Translations under genes and position numbers: made by a program
Shown: positions 1-7,978 of the stretch, in pieces
How the letters are laid out: each line of letters begins with the position of its first letter
Position numbering within the stretch: position 1 is the first letter of the stretch
Notes under the pieces: model-generated
The model's database searches: none
What the model was told of the DNA's origin: nothing
What the model saw: the letters and a program-made list of their open reading frames with translations, nothing else
NCBI RefSeq assembly: GCF_000687995.1
Contig: NZ_JIAC01000001.1
Coordinates: 868,001-932,000 of the forward strand
Length of the DNA stretch: 64,000 bases
Direction of reading: 5' to 3'
DNA from: Selenomonas ruminantium AC2024
GTDB lineage: Bacteria > Bacillota > Negativicutes > Selenomonadales > Selenomonadaceae

Positions 1-959
1 TCAAGCCGTGCTTTTTGTTCGTCGGTGACAGCGGGAGAGAAGTCGCAAAGTTCCACAAAGCCAGCTTCCATGCCCACCCATTGCTTATCCATGTAGTTTA
101 GTTCGCCCTTGAGATAGCGGCGGATGATGTCCTCGTAGTAGCGGTCCCAGTTGCAGACCACGGATGTCAGGGCATGGCTGGAGCGCCAGCTGTGTTTGCC
201 TAAATCTTCGTAATAACCAATGTAATCGATGCCGAGCTTTTCGGCCACATCAGCAGCTGCGGGTTCGTCCTGATGGTAGGTGAGGATGTCGGCACCAGCT
301 TCCGTAATCAGGCGGCGTGCTTCCTGTGCTTCCTTTTCCTCATCCTGCCAGCTGCCGGTCCACATGACGACGACCCGGGCGGCAGGATTTGTCTGCTGCA
401 CACCCAGAGTGAAGGCGTTGATGCCGCGGTTGACTTCGGAGTTTTCCATGGCAGCCACGTAGCCAATTACATTGCTCTTGGTGCGCATGCCGGCCAGTGC
501 GCCAGCCAGATAACGGCCCTGATACATGCGCACGAAATAGGAGGTCATATTGCGGGCATGACATTCAGCGGAGTTGGTGCCGAAGGCAATTTGAGGATAT
601 TCGCGGACGAGTTTTTTGGCTTCCTGGGAGTAGGAGTAGCTGGCCAGGAAAATCATGCCGGCACCTTCGCTGGCGAGTTCTTGAACGGCCTGGGTGCAGG
701 CACCGTCACCGATAATGCGTTCCTTGGTGATGAGTCCTATGCCCATGGCAGCACAGGCCTTGCGGATGCCGCGGTACTGAGGTGCGTTCCAGCCCTCTTC
801 GTCAATGCCACCCAGCAGGACAATGCCGGCTTTTGGCTGGGGCTGGTCGAAGGTGCTGCTGGAAAAAATCCAACAGGCGGCAGCCAATACGATTAAGATA
901 AAACTGACAATGAGCCGGGTAGCCCATTGGGATAAATTGTGATGCAGCCAGAAATTCAT
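1..959 (-). CDS. Bmp/PnrA-type periplasmic-binding-domain protein, C-terminus off the window
   Basis: The reading frame opens at an ATG that overlaps the stop of the upstream HD-GYP gene (ATGA), and it stays open to the window edge (319 residues seen). Residues 15-35 form one hydrophobic segment ending in AAAC, which could be a membrane anchor or a poor lipobox. After it comes a Bmp-like solute-binding fold (GIVLLGGIDEEGWN, then a repeated alpha/beta pattern with a FGTNSAE stretch). Bmp proteins usually bind nucleosides for ABC import. No permease or ATPase gene is visible, and the gene is translationally coupled to a response regulator. I therefore infer that the domain may be the sensor of a signalling protein whose output domain lies beyond position 1. 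Family call fairly sure, role unsure. Confidence 0.7.
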   Translation of the reverse strand, partial: MNFWLHHNLSQWATRLIVSFILIVLAAACWIFSSSTFDQPQPKAGIVLLGGIDEEGWNAPQYRGIRKACAAMGIGLITKERIIGDGACTQAVQELASEGAGMIFLASYSYSQEAKKLVREYPQIAFGTNSAECHARNMTSYFVRMYQGRYLAGALAGMRTKSNVIGYVAAMENSEVNRGINAFTLGVQQTNPAARVVVMWTGSWQDEEKEAQEARRLITEAGADILTYHQDEPAAADVAEKLGIDYIGYYEDLGKHSWRSSHALTSVVCNWDRYYEDIIRRYLKGELNYMDKQWVGMEAGFVELCDFSPAVTDEQKARL

Positions 960-2002
960 ACCGTTCCCTCCCGAAGCTGATAGTCGCTGTCCTCATCAAT
1001 CATCTGCAGCATGATATCGGTAAAATAGGGATCAAGCTGCTTTCCACGGGCTTTGAGCATTTCCTGACGGACTTCTGCCTGGGGCAGACCGTCCCGGTAG
1101 CTGCGCTTGGAGGTCATGGCGTCGTAGACATCAGCCACAGCAATGATGCGTACCTTTTCCAGTATGGCCGTGCCAGAAAGACCGTCAGGGTAGCCGGTGC
1201 CATCATAGCGTTCGTGATGATGGCGGGAGGCACATAAAAGTTCTGGCATTTCCTTCACATGGGCGAGAATATCGCCGCCAATAATGGTGTGCTGCTGCAT
1301 GGCGGCGTATTCCTCGTCGGTCAGCCGGCCCTTTTTGTTGATGAGGCTGGAGGGGATACCAATCTTACCGATATCATGGAGCCGGGCCATATAGTAAACG
1401 GCGTTTTGGTATGCTTCTGATTTGCCTGCCCGACGGGCAATTTCCCGGGCGTAATCCGCTACGCGGCGGGAATGGCCGTTGGTGTACTTGTCTTTGGCAT
1501 CGATGGTGTCTGCCAGAGTTTCTACCATCTGCCGGAAGAGGCGCCGGGTAGAGGCCAGCTGTTCCTTGGCGATGGCGGTCTGTTGGTCGATTTCCTGCTG
1601 CATGTGGTGCTGCAGGGACTTGAGCTCCAGGGTGCGCTCGATGCGGCGCAGGATAAGAGTGGGAATGAAGGGTTTATGGACGAAGTCAAAGGCCCCGGCC
1701 TGAATGCCCTGCACCTCGGTTTCCTGGTCCGAGTCCCCCGTAAGTATGATGACGGGAATGTCCTTGGTGGCCTCATTTGCTTGCAGGGCCGCCAGTACCT
1801 CAAAACCATTCATTTCCGGCATATTGATATCCAGGAGTATGAGGTCTACAGATTGGTTGGGAAGCTGGGCCAGGGCTTCAGGTCCGCTGGACACAGCGGT
1901 GAAGTCGTAATTGACGCTGAGGATAGCTTCCAGCGTCATCTGATTGATGATATCGTCATCTACAGCCATTATGCTGCGGCGTTTTTTCGGTAGAAAATCC
2001 AT
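956..2002 (-). CDS. Response regulator with HD-GYP c-di-GMP phosphodiesterase output
   Basis: The protein has 348 residues. An N-terminal receiver domain (about 10-130) carries the acidic pocket VDDD and the probable phospho-acceptor Asp58 in LLDINMPEMNG. A helical linker (140-165) leads to an HD-GYP domain (about 165-340) with HDIGKIGIP, the HHHERYDGTGYP signature and the downstream ADVYDAM motif. HD-GYP proteins hydrolyse c-di-GMP to pGpG or GMP, so phosphorylation probably controls c-di-GMP breakdown. The start is preceded by AAGGGGGGAAA at suitable distance; an internal Met at residue 12 is a weaker alternative. It is first in a two-gene operon with the Bmp-domain gene and divergent from a GHKL kinase, which may be its partner. 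Confidence 0.9.
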   Translation of the reverse strand: MDFLPKKRRSIMAVDDDIINQMTLEAILSVNYDFTAVSSGPEALAQLPNQSVDLILLDINMPEMNGFEVLAALQANEATKDIPVIILTGDSDQETEVQGIQAGAFDFVHKPFIPTLILRRIERTLELKSLQHHMQQEIDQQTAIAKEQLASTRRLFRQMVETLADTIDAKDKYTNGHSRRVADYAREIARRAGKSEAYQNAVYYMARLHDIGKIGIPSSLINKKGRLTDEEYAAMQQHTIIGGDILAHVKEMPELLCASRHHHERYDGTGYPDGLSGTAILEKVRIIAVADVYDAMTSKRSYRDGLPQAEVRQEMLKARGKQLDPYFTDIMLQMIDEDSDYQLREGTV

Positions 2003-2135
2003 AGTGAGGTTTCCCCCCTTTGTCGAATAAATTAGTGAAAATTTAATCTAATTATAATTTTAGCAAAAAGGTAGCGAGAAATCTATACTTAGGTTAAAAT
2101 ATAAATGCAGGGAATTGCAGCTCGGAAGGCGAGGG

Positions 2136-3461
2136 ATGAGAATGGAGTATTTTTTGGCGTTAATGATTGTGCTTCTGCAGTTTTCCGGTGTCTGGCTTCG
2201 CTATCTGCCTTTTGCGAAAACAGTTACCGTTGTTCAGCGGCGCAAATTGGTGCAGCTGGCAGTAAGCTGGGGCATTTTGGCGTTTGCTATCTATGCAGCC
2301 ATTATGAGCATGGACGACGGAGAAGTTCTGCGCTTCAAGCTGTTGGTAGCTTTCGGCTGGGTGCCGTTCTTCCTGATTTCTTATTACTGCATTCCGCGGG
2401 ACTTTGTGCAGCATTTGTACGTGCTCGGCATGCAGAGTTTGTTTGCGGTACTCCTGCATACCATCAGCGGTTTTGTCGTGGGGGCGGTACTCTCGGCTGA
2501 TTATGGAGAACGCATGCATATGCTGGCCATAATCAGTTGTTATCTCGTGCTGTTTACGCTGCTGATTCCATTGGAACGCCGTTGGTTCAGCACGCTGGTA
2601 CTGGCGCAGCGATTTTTCCAATTCCGGCATCTGGGCCTCTACATTGCCCTGATGCCGCTGATGGTTCTGTTCGCTTATGCCCTGCCCTGGCTGGATGGGC
2701 AGCTTTATCATAGCGTGCCCGAGCGGGTCGGGCGGCTGGCCCTGCCGATATTTTTCTTCCTGATTTTCCGGCTGGTGTTCAAAGCTGCCCATCAGATGTC
2801 TGAGCATATGATGGAAATCGGCCGCAACAATATGTTGGCCCAGCAGCTTTATTCCTTGAGAGAGTACACGCGCCTGACAGAGGAACGTCGTCAGACCTTG
2901 CGGGTTCTGCGTCACGATATGCGTCATTATACCCGCCTGCTCAGTGCACTGCTGGACAGTGGGCGCATCCGTGAAGCAAAGGAATTGGTGGAAAAGCAGG
3001 CGGCGGAGCTTGAACGCACGACGATTCGGGAATTTTGTGCCAATGACCTCATCAATGCGACACTGTCGATTTATCATTATCATCTGGGCAATCTGGAAAT
3101 CCCACTGCAGCAGAAAATCAGTCTGCCAAAGGAGATGTCCGGCATGGATACGGATGTGGCCATCGTGCTGTCGAACCTGTTGGAAAATGCCTTGCATGCC
3201 AGCATGAAGCAGCCGGTCATAAATCGTGAGGTTAAGGTATCGGCTCAATATGAGGGGGGACGGTTTGTACTGTCGGTGGCCAATCGTTTCGAGGAGCCGC
3301 TGCTCCTGGACCGTGACGGACTGCCCTACAACGAAGAACCGGGACAAGGTGTGGGGATGATATCACTGCGGGCCTTTATCCGCAAGTACAAGGCGCAATG
3401 CAATTTTTGCCAGCAGGATGGCTGGGTTACGGTGACACTTAATTGGCATGGGGAAGATTAG
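2136..3461 (+). CDS. Membrane sensor histidine kinase, GHKL/AgrC type
   Basis: The protein has 441 residues. About six to seven hydrophobic segments fill residues 1-215. A coiled linker follows, then a phospho-acceptor region with LRHDMRHY (His260 is the likely phosphorylated residue). The ATPase part has an N box (SNLLENALHA) and a G box (GQGVGMISLRAF). This layout matches quorum- or peptide-sensing kinases of the AgrC/HATPase_c_5 group. I chose the ATG at 2136 because GGAAGG lies 6 bases upstream; ATG 2142 and TTG 2115 are alternatives. No LytTR regulator is adjacent, and the divergent HD-GYP response regulator is the only nearby candidate partner. A strong hairpin ends the transcript at 3473-3512. 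Confidence 0.85.
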   Translation: MRMEYFLALMIVLLQFSGVWLRYLPFAKTVTVVQRRKLVQLAVSWGILAFAIYAAIMSMDDGEVLRFKLLVAFGWVPFFLISYYCIPRDFVQHLYVLGMQSLFAVLLHTISGFVVGAVLSADYGERMHMLAIISCYLVLFTLLIPLERRWFSTLVLAQRFFQFRHLGLYIALMPLMVLFAYALPWLDGQLYHSVPERVGRLALPIFFFLIFRLVFKAAHQMSEHMMEIGRNNMLAQQLYSLREYTRLTEERRQTLRVLRHDMRHYTRLLSALLDSGRIREAKELVEKQAAELERTTIREFCANDLINATLSIYHYHLGNLEIPLQQKISLPKEMSGMDTDVAIVLSNLLENALHASMKQPVINREVKVSAQYEGGRFVLSVANRFEEPLLLDRDGLPYNEEPGQGVGMISLRAFIRKYKAQCNFCQQDGWVTVTLNWHGED

Positions 3462-3472
3462 TCCGGAGAAGG

Positions 3473-3512
3473 CAAGAAGAGAGGCGCTATCATGGCAGCG
3501 CCTCTCTTCTTG
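3473..3512. terminator. Bidirectional terminator hairpin
   Basis: A perfect 16-bp inverted repeat (CAAGAAGAGAGGCGCT and its complement) encloses an 8-base loop. It lies between the convergent kinase and glnB genes and can end transcripts from both sides, although the T-tract is short. Confidence 0.85.
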
Positions 3513-3537
3513 TTGGTCTTATGTATGAGCACAGGCT

Positions 3538-3918
3538 TTAGGCACTGATGCTTCCGGTTGTTTCTCCGGGAATATCCCGGATGGCATCATCACCGTGCTG
3601 ACCGGTGCGGATGCGGACGGCGTCCTTGAGCTCGGTGACGAAAATCTTGCCGTCACCGAACTGGCCGGTGCGCAGTACCCGTTCGCAGGTGTCGAGCACC
3701 TTGTCCACGGGAATTTCGGAAACCACGGTTTCCACTTTGATTTTGGGCACCAGCTTTACATCGTATTTTTTCCCGCGGTAAACTTCCTGATGACCTTTGG
3801 ACAGGCCACAGCCGAAAACCTGACTTACGGTGATGCCCATGACCCCGATTTTGTTCAGGGCGCGGAGCAGGTCATCGAGTTTGGTGGAACGGGTGATGAT
3901 TTCGATTTTTGTCAGCAT
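3538..3918 (-). CDS. glnB: PII nitrogen regulatory protein
   Basis: This is a 126-residue PII signal protein, the usual size. It has the N-terminal strand MLTKIEIITRSTKLDDLLRAL and a T-loop with GHQEVYRGKKYDVKLVPK, which includes the tyrosine equivalent to the uridylylation site. The C-terminal part has DGKIFV and a TG(E)-type ending. PII trimers sense 2-oxoglutarate and ATP/ADP and block AmtB when nitrogen is plentiful. The ATG at 3918 has AAAGG 9 bases upstream; the in-frame ATG at 3927 would sit on the ribosome site itself. It follows amtB by five bases, so the pair is cotranscribed. Being linked to amtB, it is functionally GlnK-like. Confidence 0.95.
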   Translation of the reverse strand: MLTKIEIITRSTKLDDLLRALNKIGVMGITVSQVFGCGLSKGHQEVYRGKKYDVKLVPKIKVETVVSEIPVDKVLDTCERVLRTGQFGDGKIFVTELKDAVRIRTGQHGDDAIRDIPGETTGSISA

Positions 3919-3923
3919 GGCAA

Positions 3924-5234
3924 TCATCCTTTCTCCATATTCATCTGCATTACCGTGTTGGCCAGCATTTCGCTGGAAGTCTCAAAGGAACCGAGGAGCG
4001 GGCTGGAGGTCAGCACGCCGCGGGTGTAACCGCGCTCGCCATGTTCGATGATATCGAGGCCCGTAAGTTCCTCCGCTTCGTCAGCGCGGGTTTCCATAAA
4101 GGCATGGACCAGCTGATAGAGCACGAAGGAACCGGCAACGGCCAAAGCGTAAGCCACTACGATGGAGATGAGCTGAGCGACGAACAGATGGGTGTCACCG
4201 TAGAAGAGGCCGTTGGCACCATCGGGGTTGACTTCCGTGGTGGCCCAGAGGCCGGTAGCGATAGCACCCCAGGTGCCGCCGATGCCATGAACGCCGAAGG
4301 CATCAAGAGAGTCATCATAACCAAGTTTTTCCTTGAGGACAGCTACGGCGAAGTAGCAGACCACGCCGCCGATGAGACCGATGATTACCGCAGGCATGGG
4401 AGCCACGAAGCCGGCAGCCGGAGTGATGGCTACAAGGCCGGCGATGGAGCCGGAGACGGCACCCAGAATGGTGGGCTTGCCATTGTGTTTCCATTCCACC
4501 AGCACCCAGGAAACAGCGGCAGCAGCTGCTGCTGCCTGGCTGGTGATGAAGGCGTTGGCGGCCAGAGCGTTGGCGCCAAGGGCGCTGCCAGCGTTAAAAC
4601 CGAACCAGCCGAACCAGAGGAGAGTTGCACCAAGAACCGTCATGGGAAGATTATGAGGGAGCATAGCCGTGTGCTGATAGCCGTGACGTTTGCCCAACAG
4701 CAGGCAGATGGTCAGGCCGGACACACCGGAGAGAATATGGATAACGAGGCCGCCGGCAAAGTCCAGGGCACCCAGCTCAGCCAGGAAGCCACCGCCCCAT
4801 ACCCAATGAGCCATGGGGTTATAGATGAAGATAGCCCAGAGGAGGATAAAGACGGTAAAAGCAGCAAATTTCATGCGTTCGGCAAAAGCTCCGGTGATAA
4901 GAGCCGGTGTCAGAGCCGCAAACATGCACTGGAAGGCTACGAAGGCCAGTTCCGGGATGGTGCTGCCTTCCAACACCTGCAGGCCCACACCTGCAAGACC
5001 TAATTTATCCAGGCTGCCGATAAAGCCGTTGACATCCGGACCAAAGGCCATGGTGTAACCGACAACAATAAACTCTACCGAAATAAGAGCCAAAACAAAG
5101 AAACTCTGCATAATGGTGGTTAAAACATTTTTGCTCCGCACCATGCCGCCGTAGAAGAACGCAAGGCCGGGTGTCATTATGAAGACCAGGGCGGCGCTGA
5201 TGAGTACCCAGGCCGTATTGCCAGTATCAATCAT
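3924..5234 (-). CDS. amtB: Ammonium transporter
   Basis: The protein has 436 residues and the Amt/MEP/Rh pattern of eleven membrane helices. Visible marks are TPGLAFFYGGMVRSKNVL near the N-terminus, the conserved pore segment with HMLSG-like HILSGVSG, GWFGFNAGSAL, and the late GVHGIGGTWGAIATG carrying the second pore histidine. It carries NH3/NH4+ across the cytoplasmic membrane. The start at 5234 is preferred because GGAAAGG lies 9 bases upstream, the same spacing as in glnB; the ATG at 5252 overlaps that site. Transcription starts from a consensus promoter at 5412-5440 and passes through a structured leader (5274-5401). Confidence 0.95.
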   Translation of the reverse strand: MIDTGNTAWVLISAALVFIMTPGLAFFYGGMVRSKNVLTTIMQSFFVLALISVEFIVVGYTMAFGPDVNGFIGSLDKLGLAGVGLQVLEGSTIPELAFVAFQCMFAALTPALITGAFAERMKFAAFTVFILLWAIFIYNPMAHWVWGGGFLAELGALDFAGGLVIHILSGVSGLTICLLLGKRHGYQHTAMLPHNLPMTVLGATLLWFGWFGFNAGSALGANALAANAFITSQAAAAAAAVSWVLVEWKHNGKPTILGAVSGSIAGLVAITPAAGFVAPMPAVIIGLIGGVVCYFAVAVLKEKLGYDDSLDAFGVHGIGGTWGAIATGLWATTEVNPDGANGLFYGDTHLFVAQLISIVVAYALAVAGSFVLYQLVHAFMETRADEAEELTGLDIIEHGERGYTRGVLTSSPLLGSFETSSEMLANTVMQMNMEKG

Positions 5235-5273
5235 CACAATCATCCTTTCCATGGTAATGAATCAATAAGTCCC

Positions 5274-5401
5274 GCAAACAGGAAAAGCGCCCATAGCGCA
5301 GAAATCTTGCACTACGGACGCCTTTGTCCCCAAACGCAATGAACGCAAAAATCCCCAAGTGTCCGGTACCTGACACTTGGGGACGTCGTTGTCCTGTTTG
5401 C
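5274..5401 (-). ncRNA. Structured 5' leader of amtB-glnB (candidate riboregulator)
   Basis: Read on the minus strand, the leader is closed by a 10-bp stem (GCAAACAGGA at 5401-5392 with TCCTGTTTGC at 5283-5274). Inside are two hairpins. P2 (5382-5353) is an 11-bp stem with an 8-base loop, followed by ATTTTT, and looks like an intrinsic terminator. P3 (5321-5287) is about 14 bp including G-U pairs. The unpaired GTCCCCAA (5384-5377) of P2 is also perfectly complementary to TTGGGGAC at 5333-5326, so P2 can be replaced by an alternative pairing. I do not recognise it as a named riboswitch class. Confidence 0.65.
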
Positions 5402-5411
5402 TTATGAGGTC

Positions 5412-5440
5412 ATTATAAAATGGAAAATTTGACATGTCAA
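5412..5440 (-). promoter_or_regulatory. Consensus promoter of amtB-glnB with palindromic -35
   Basis: On the minus strand, TTGACA (5440-5435) and TATAAT (5417-5412) are separated by exactly 17 bases, a full sigma-70 consensus. The -35 lies within the 12-bp palindrome TTGACATGTCAA (5429-5440), which could be an operator. Predicted start is near 5405, right at the first base of the structured leader. Confidence 0.8.
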
Positions 5441-5502
5441 GGTGTAAAGTTATGTATACAAGAATGTAATAAAAATCACAAGCATGATTTCCTAAAATAG
5501 TG

Positions 5503-5508
5503 TATAAT
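5503..5508 (+). promoter_or_regulatory. -10 element of the Moco operon
   Basis: TATAAT preceded by TG fits a -10; the -35 is poor. It would start RNA near 5515, upstream of the riboswitch-like leader. Confidence 0.5.
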
Positions 5509-5547
5509 ATCCAATAAGAGCAAACGAATATAACTCCGAGCAAAAAT

Positions 5548-5651
5548 ATCTAAGGCCTGTGGCTATGATATTGCGCCGGGGCCCTGTTGGAAACGGCAGG
5601 ACCTTCCATTTTGAAAAGGGGTATCCATTTTAGTATCTGGCATTAGGCGAG
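5548..5651 (+). ncRNA. Moco-riboswitch-like aptamer
   Basis: The leader of the molybdenum cofactor operon holds a compact set of pairings: CCTG/CAGG around GTTGGAAACG, a GGACCTTCC segment, and the run GGCATTAGGCGAGG. These resemble, from memory, the conserved core of the Moco RNA motif (a Mo/W-cofactor-sensing leader). It is followed directly by an intrinsic terminator, so control would be by premature termination. The assignment rests on motif likeness and gene context and was not tested with a covariance model. Confidence 0.6.
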
Positions 5652-5687
5652 GACTATCCTTTTCGTATGGAGAGGATAGTCTTTTTT
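5652..5687 (+). terminator. Attenuator terminator of the Moco operon leader
   Basis: GACTATCC and GGATAGTC form a hairpin followed by six T, located between the aptamer and the first start codon at 5710. This is the likely expression platform of the riboswitch. Confidence 0.85.
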
Positions 5688-5709
5688 GTGTGATGGGAGA
5701 GCGTAAACG

Positions 5710-6741
5710 ATGAAGGAAATGCGTACCGAGGATGCGGTGGGGCAGATTCTCTGCCATGATTTGACCCAGATTATCAAGGGCGTGACGAAAGACGCCCGCT
5801 TCCGCAAGGGCCATGTGATAAGAGCAGAGGATGTGCCAGTGCTGCTGTCCATGGGCAAGGACCATATCTTTGTCTGGGAAAATGACGAAACCATGCTGCA
5901 TGAAAATGATGCGGCGGAAATTCTACGGCAGCTTTGTCAGAACGAATATATGACAGCTTCTGAACCCAAAGAGGGCAAGATTGAACTGACGGCTCAGGTG
6001 GATGGCGTCTTTCAGGTGGATGAATCAAGATTTGATGAAGTCAATGAGCTGGATGATGTGACCATCGCCACGCTGCCCCAGAATATGCCGGTGAAGGCCG
6101 GGCAGAAGCTAGCGGGCATGCGGGTGATTCCGCTGGTCATCAAGAAGGACAAAATGGAGCAGGTTAAGAAGGTAGCAGGCAGTGAGCCGCTTTTGCGCCT
6201 GCGCCCTTACCGGCAAAATCTCAAAGTCGGCGTGGTCACCACTGGCACGGAAGTTTTCCTGGGGCGCATTGAAGATACCTTCACGCCGGTGATTGCGAGC
6301 AAATTAAAAGCCTTTGGCCTGACCATCGATGAGCACCGTCTGTCCGATGATGTGGCAGAGCACACGCAGAAACATATCGAAGACCTCATTGACTTGGGCA
6401 TGGATATGGTCATCTGCACCGGCGGCATGAGCGTTGACCCGGACGACCGCACGCCTGCCGCCATTCGGGATGCGGGCGCGGAGATTGTAACTTATGGAGC
6501 ACCGACTTTGCCCGGCGCCATGTTTCTGTTGGGCTATGTGCAAAAGGATGGCCGCGAGATTCCCGTCATGGGCTTGCCGGGCTGTGTCATGTACGCAGGC
6601 CGCACGATTTTTGATTTGATTCTGCCCCGCGTGATTACCGGGGAAAAAATAACGCGCAGGGAAATCCGCCATTTCGGCATTGGGGGACTTTGCATGAACT
6701 GCAAAGTCTGCCATTATCCCGTCTGCGGATTCCAGCATTAA
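5710..6741 (+). CDS. Molybdopterin-binding protein with Cys-rich tail
   Basis: The protein has 343 residues and is the first gene after the Moco-type leader. Residues about 170-315 form a MoCF/MogA-like molybdopterin-binding domain (VGVVTTGTEVF, VICTGGMSVDPDDRTP, MGLPGCVMYAG). The first 160 residues are a separate conserved N-terminal region. The C-terminus ends in CMNCKVCHYPVC, four cysteines that could hold a metal or an Fe-S cluster. The family is known only as molybdopterin-binding, and the domain suggests it handles the pterin or metal step beside MoeA. It precedes moeA by 12 bases. Exact reaction unknown. Confidence 0.75.
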   Translation: MKEMRTEDAVGQILCHDLTQIIKGVTKDARFRKGHVIRAEDVPVLLSMGKDHIFVWENDETMLHENDAAEILRQLCQNEYMTASEPKEGKIELTAQVDGVFQVDESRFDEVNELDDVTIATLPQNMPVKAGQKLAGMRVIPLVIKKDKMEQVKKVAGSEPLLRLRPYRQNLKVGVVTTGTEVFLGRIEDTFTPVIASKLKAFGLTIDEHRLSDDVAEHTQKHIEDLIDLGMDMVICTGGMSVDPDDRTPAAIRDAGAEIVTYGAPTLPGAMFLLGYVQKDGREIPVMGLPGCVMYAGRTIFDLILPRVITGEKITRREIRHFGIGGLCMNCKVCHYPVCGFQH

Positions 6742-6753
6742 GGGGGAATACAG

Positions 6754-7965
6754 ATGCAGGATTTATCGTTGGAAAAAGCCGTGGCAATACTGAAAGAACA
6801 TTGCCATAGGGTATCGGCGGTGGAAGAAGTGCCTTTGCTGCAGGCGTTGGGACGGATTCTGGCAGAGGATTATGAGGCATCGTTTGACAATCCGCCGTTT
6901 GACCGTTCCCCGTTGGATGGCTATACCTTTGCGGCGGAGAGCACGGCAGGGCATAGCGCGGATAATCCCGCGGTCTTTAAGATTATCGGCGAGGAATGTG
7001 CGGGAGATTTCTTTGACAAGGCGGTGCCAGAAGGTTCCGCCCTGCGCATTATGACTGGCGGGGCCATCCCCAAGGGCTGTAACTGTGTGGTGCGGCAGGA
7101 GGATGTGACCGCTGCGGGGGATAAACTCACTGTACCGTTCAGCATTGCGCCATATACCAACTACTGCCATGCCGGGGAAGACATCCGCAAGGGCACGAAG
7201 CTGGCGAAAAAGGGCACGAAGCTGACGGCGGCCCATATTGGCGTACTGGCAAGTATGGGCTTTGCCACGGTGAAGGTGCTGGGGAATGTGCGTATTGCCA
7301 TTGCCAGCACCGGTGACGAACTCTTGCAGCCTGGTCAGCCCCTCGCCCCCGGCAAGATTTATAACAGCAATCTGTATCTCTTGGCCAGCCGCCTGCAGGA
7401 ACTGGGCTTTTCCCCGGAGATTGTGGGCATTTTGCCAGATGATGTGGAAGAAGCGGCCAAGGTTATCGCCGGGTACAAGGACAGAGTGGATGTGTTCCTG
7501 ACCACTGGCGGCGTTTCCGTGGGCAAAAAGGACATTATGCACGGCGTGGTGGAAAAAGTGGGCCAGCGCTTGTTCTGGCGTGTGTCCATGAAGCCCGGCG
7601 GGCCGGCGCTTGCTTATACCATGGGCGATACGTTGGGTATTGCCCTGTCGGGAAATCCCTTTGCGGCTTATGCCACCTTTGAACTCATTGCGGTGCCGGT
7701 GCTTTCCAAAATCAGCGGCAATGAAAAGATTTTGCCGGAACGCGCCCAAGCGGTGCTTACGGATGAATTCCCCAAGGCAAGCAAGGGGCGGCGCTTTATC
7801 CGTGCTTATTACGAAAACGGCAAGGTGCGTCTGCCGGAACAGCACGCGTCCGGCAGTCTCTTTTCTGCGGTGGGTTGCAATGCCTTTGTGGACATTCCCG
7901 CCGGTACGGGGAAACTGGCTAAGGAGACGGAAGTGGATATCGTCCGCTTGTATCGCGTGAAATAA
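6754..7965 (+). CDS. moeA: Molybdopterin molybdenumtransferase
   Basis: The protein has 403 residues, normal for MoeA. It inserts molybdate (or tungstate) into adenylylated molybdopterin. Domain order is as in the family: N-terminal part with PPFDRSPLDGYTF, domain II with RIMTGGAIPKGCNCVVRQED, the MPT-binding domain III with ASTGDELL and TTGGVSVGKKD, then SMKPGGPALAY and LSGNPFAAYATF, and a small C-terminal beta domain. The start is preceded by AGGGGG. It lies between the other MPT-binding gene and moaA in one tight operon. Confidence 0.95.
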   Translation: MQDLSLEKAVAILKEHCHRVSAVEEVPLLQALGRILAEDYEASFDNPPFDRSPLDGYTFAAESTAGHSADNPAVFKIIGEECAGDFFDKAVPEGSALRIMTGGAIPKGCNCVVRQEDVTAAGDKLTVPFSIAPYTNYCHAGEDIRKGTKLAKKGTKLTAAHIGVLASMGFATVKVLGNVRIAIASTGDELLQPGQPLAPGKIYNSNLYLLASRLQELGFSPEIVGILPDDVEEAAKVIAGYKDRVDVFLTTGGVSVGKKDIMHGVVEKVGQRLFWRVSMKPGGPALAYTMGDTLGIALSGNPFAAYATFELIAVPVLSKISGNEKILPERAQAVLTDEFPKASKGRRFIRAYYENGKVRLPEQHASGSLFSAVGCNAFVDIPAGTGKLAKETEVDIVRLYRVK

Positions 7966-7978
7966 AGGATTGGATTTT

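Noticed and set aside
273-896. Long plus-strand ORF of 207 codons
   Set aside because: It mirrors the Bmp-domain gene on the other strand, has no ribosome site and its protein has no recognisable fold.
2160-3347. 395-codon minus-strand ORF
   Set aside because: It is antisense to the GHKL kinase; the kinase has clear domain motifs and this does not.
5274-5401. ANTAR-type dual-hexaloop leader before amtB
   Set aside because: The hairpin loops have 8 and 7 bases and lack the A1/G4 pattern of ANTAR targets.
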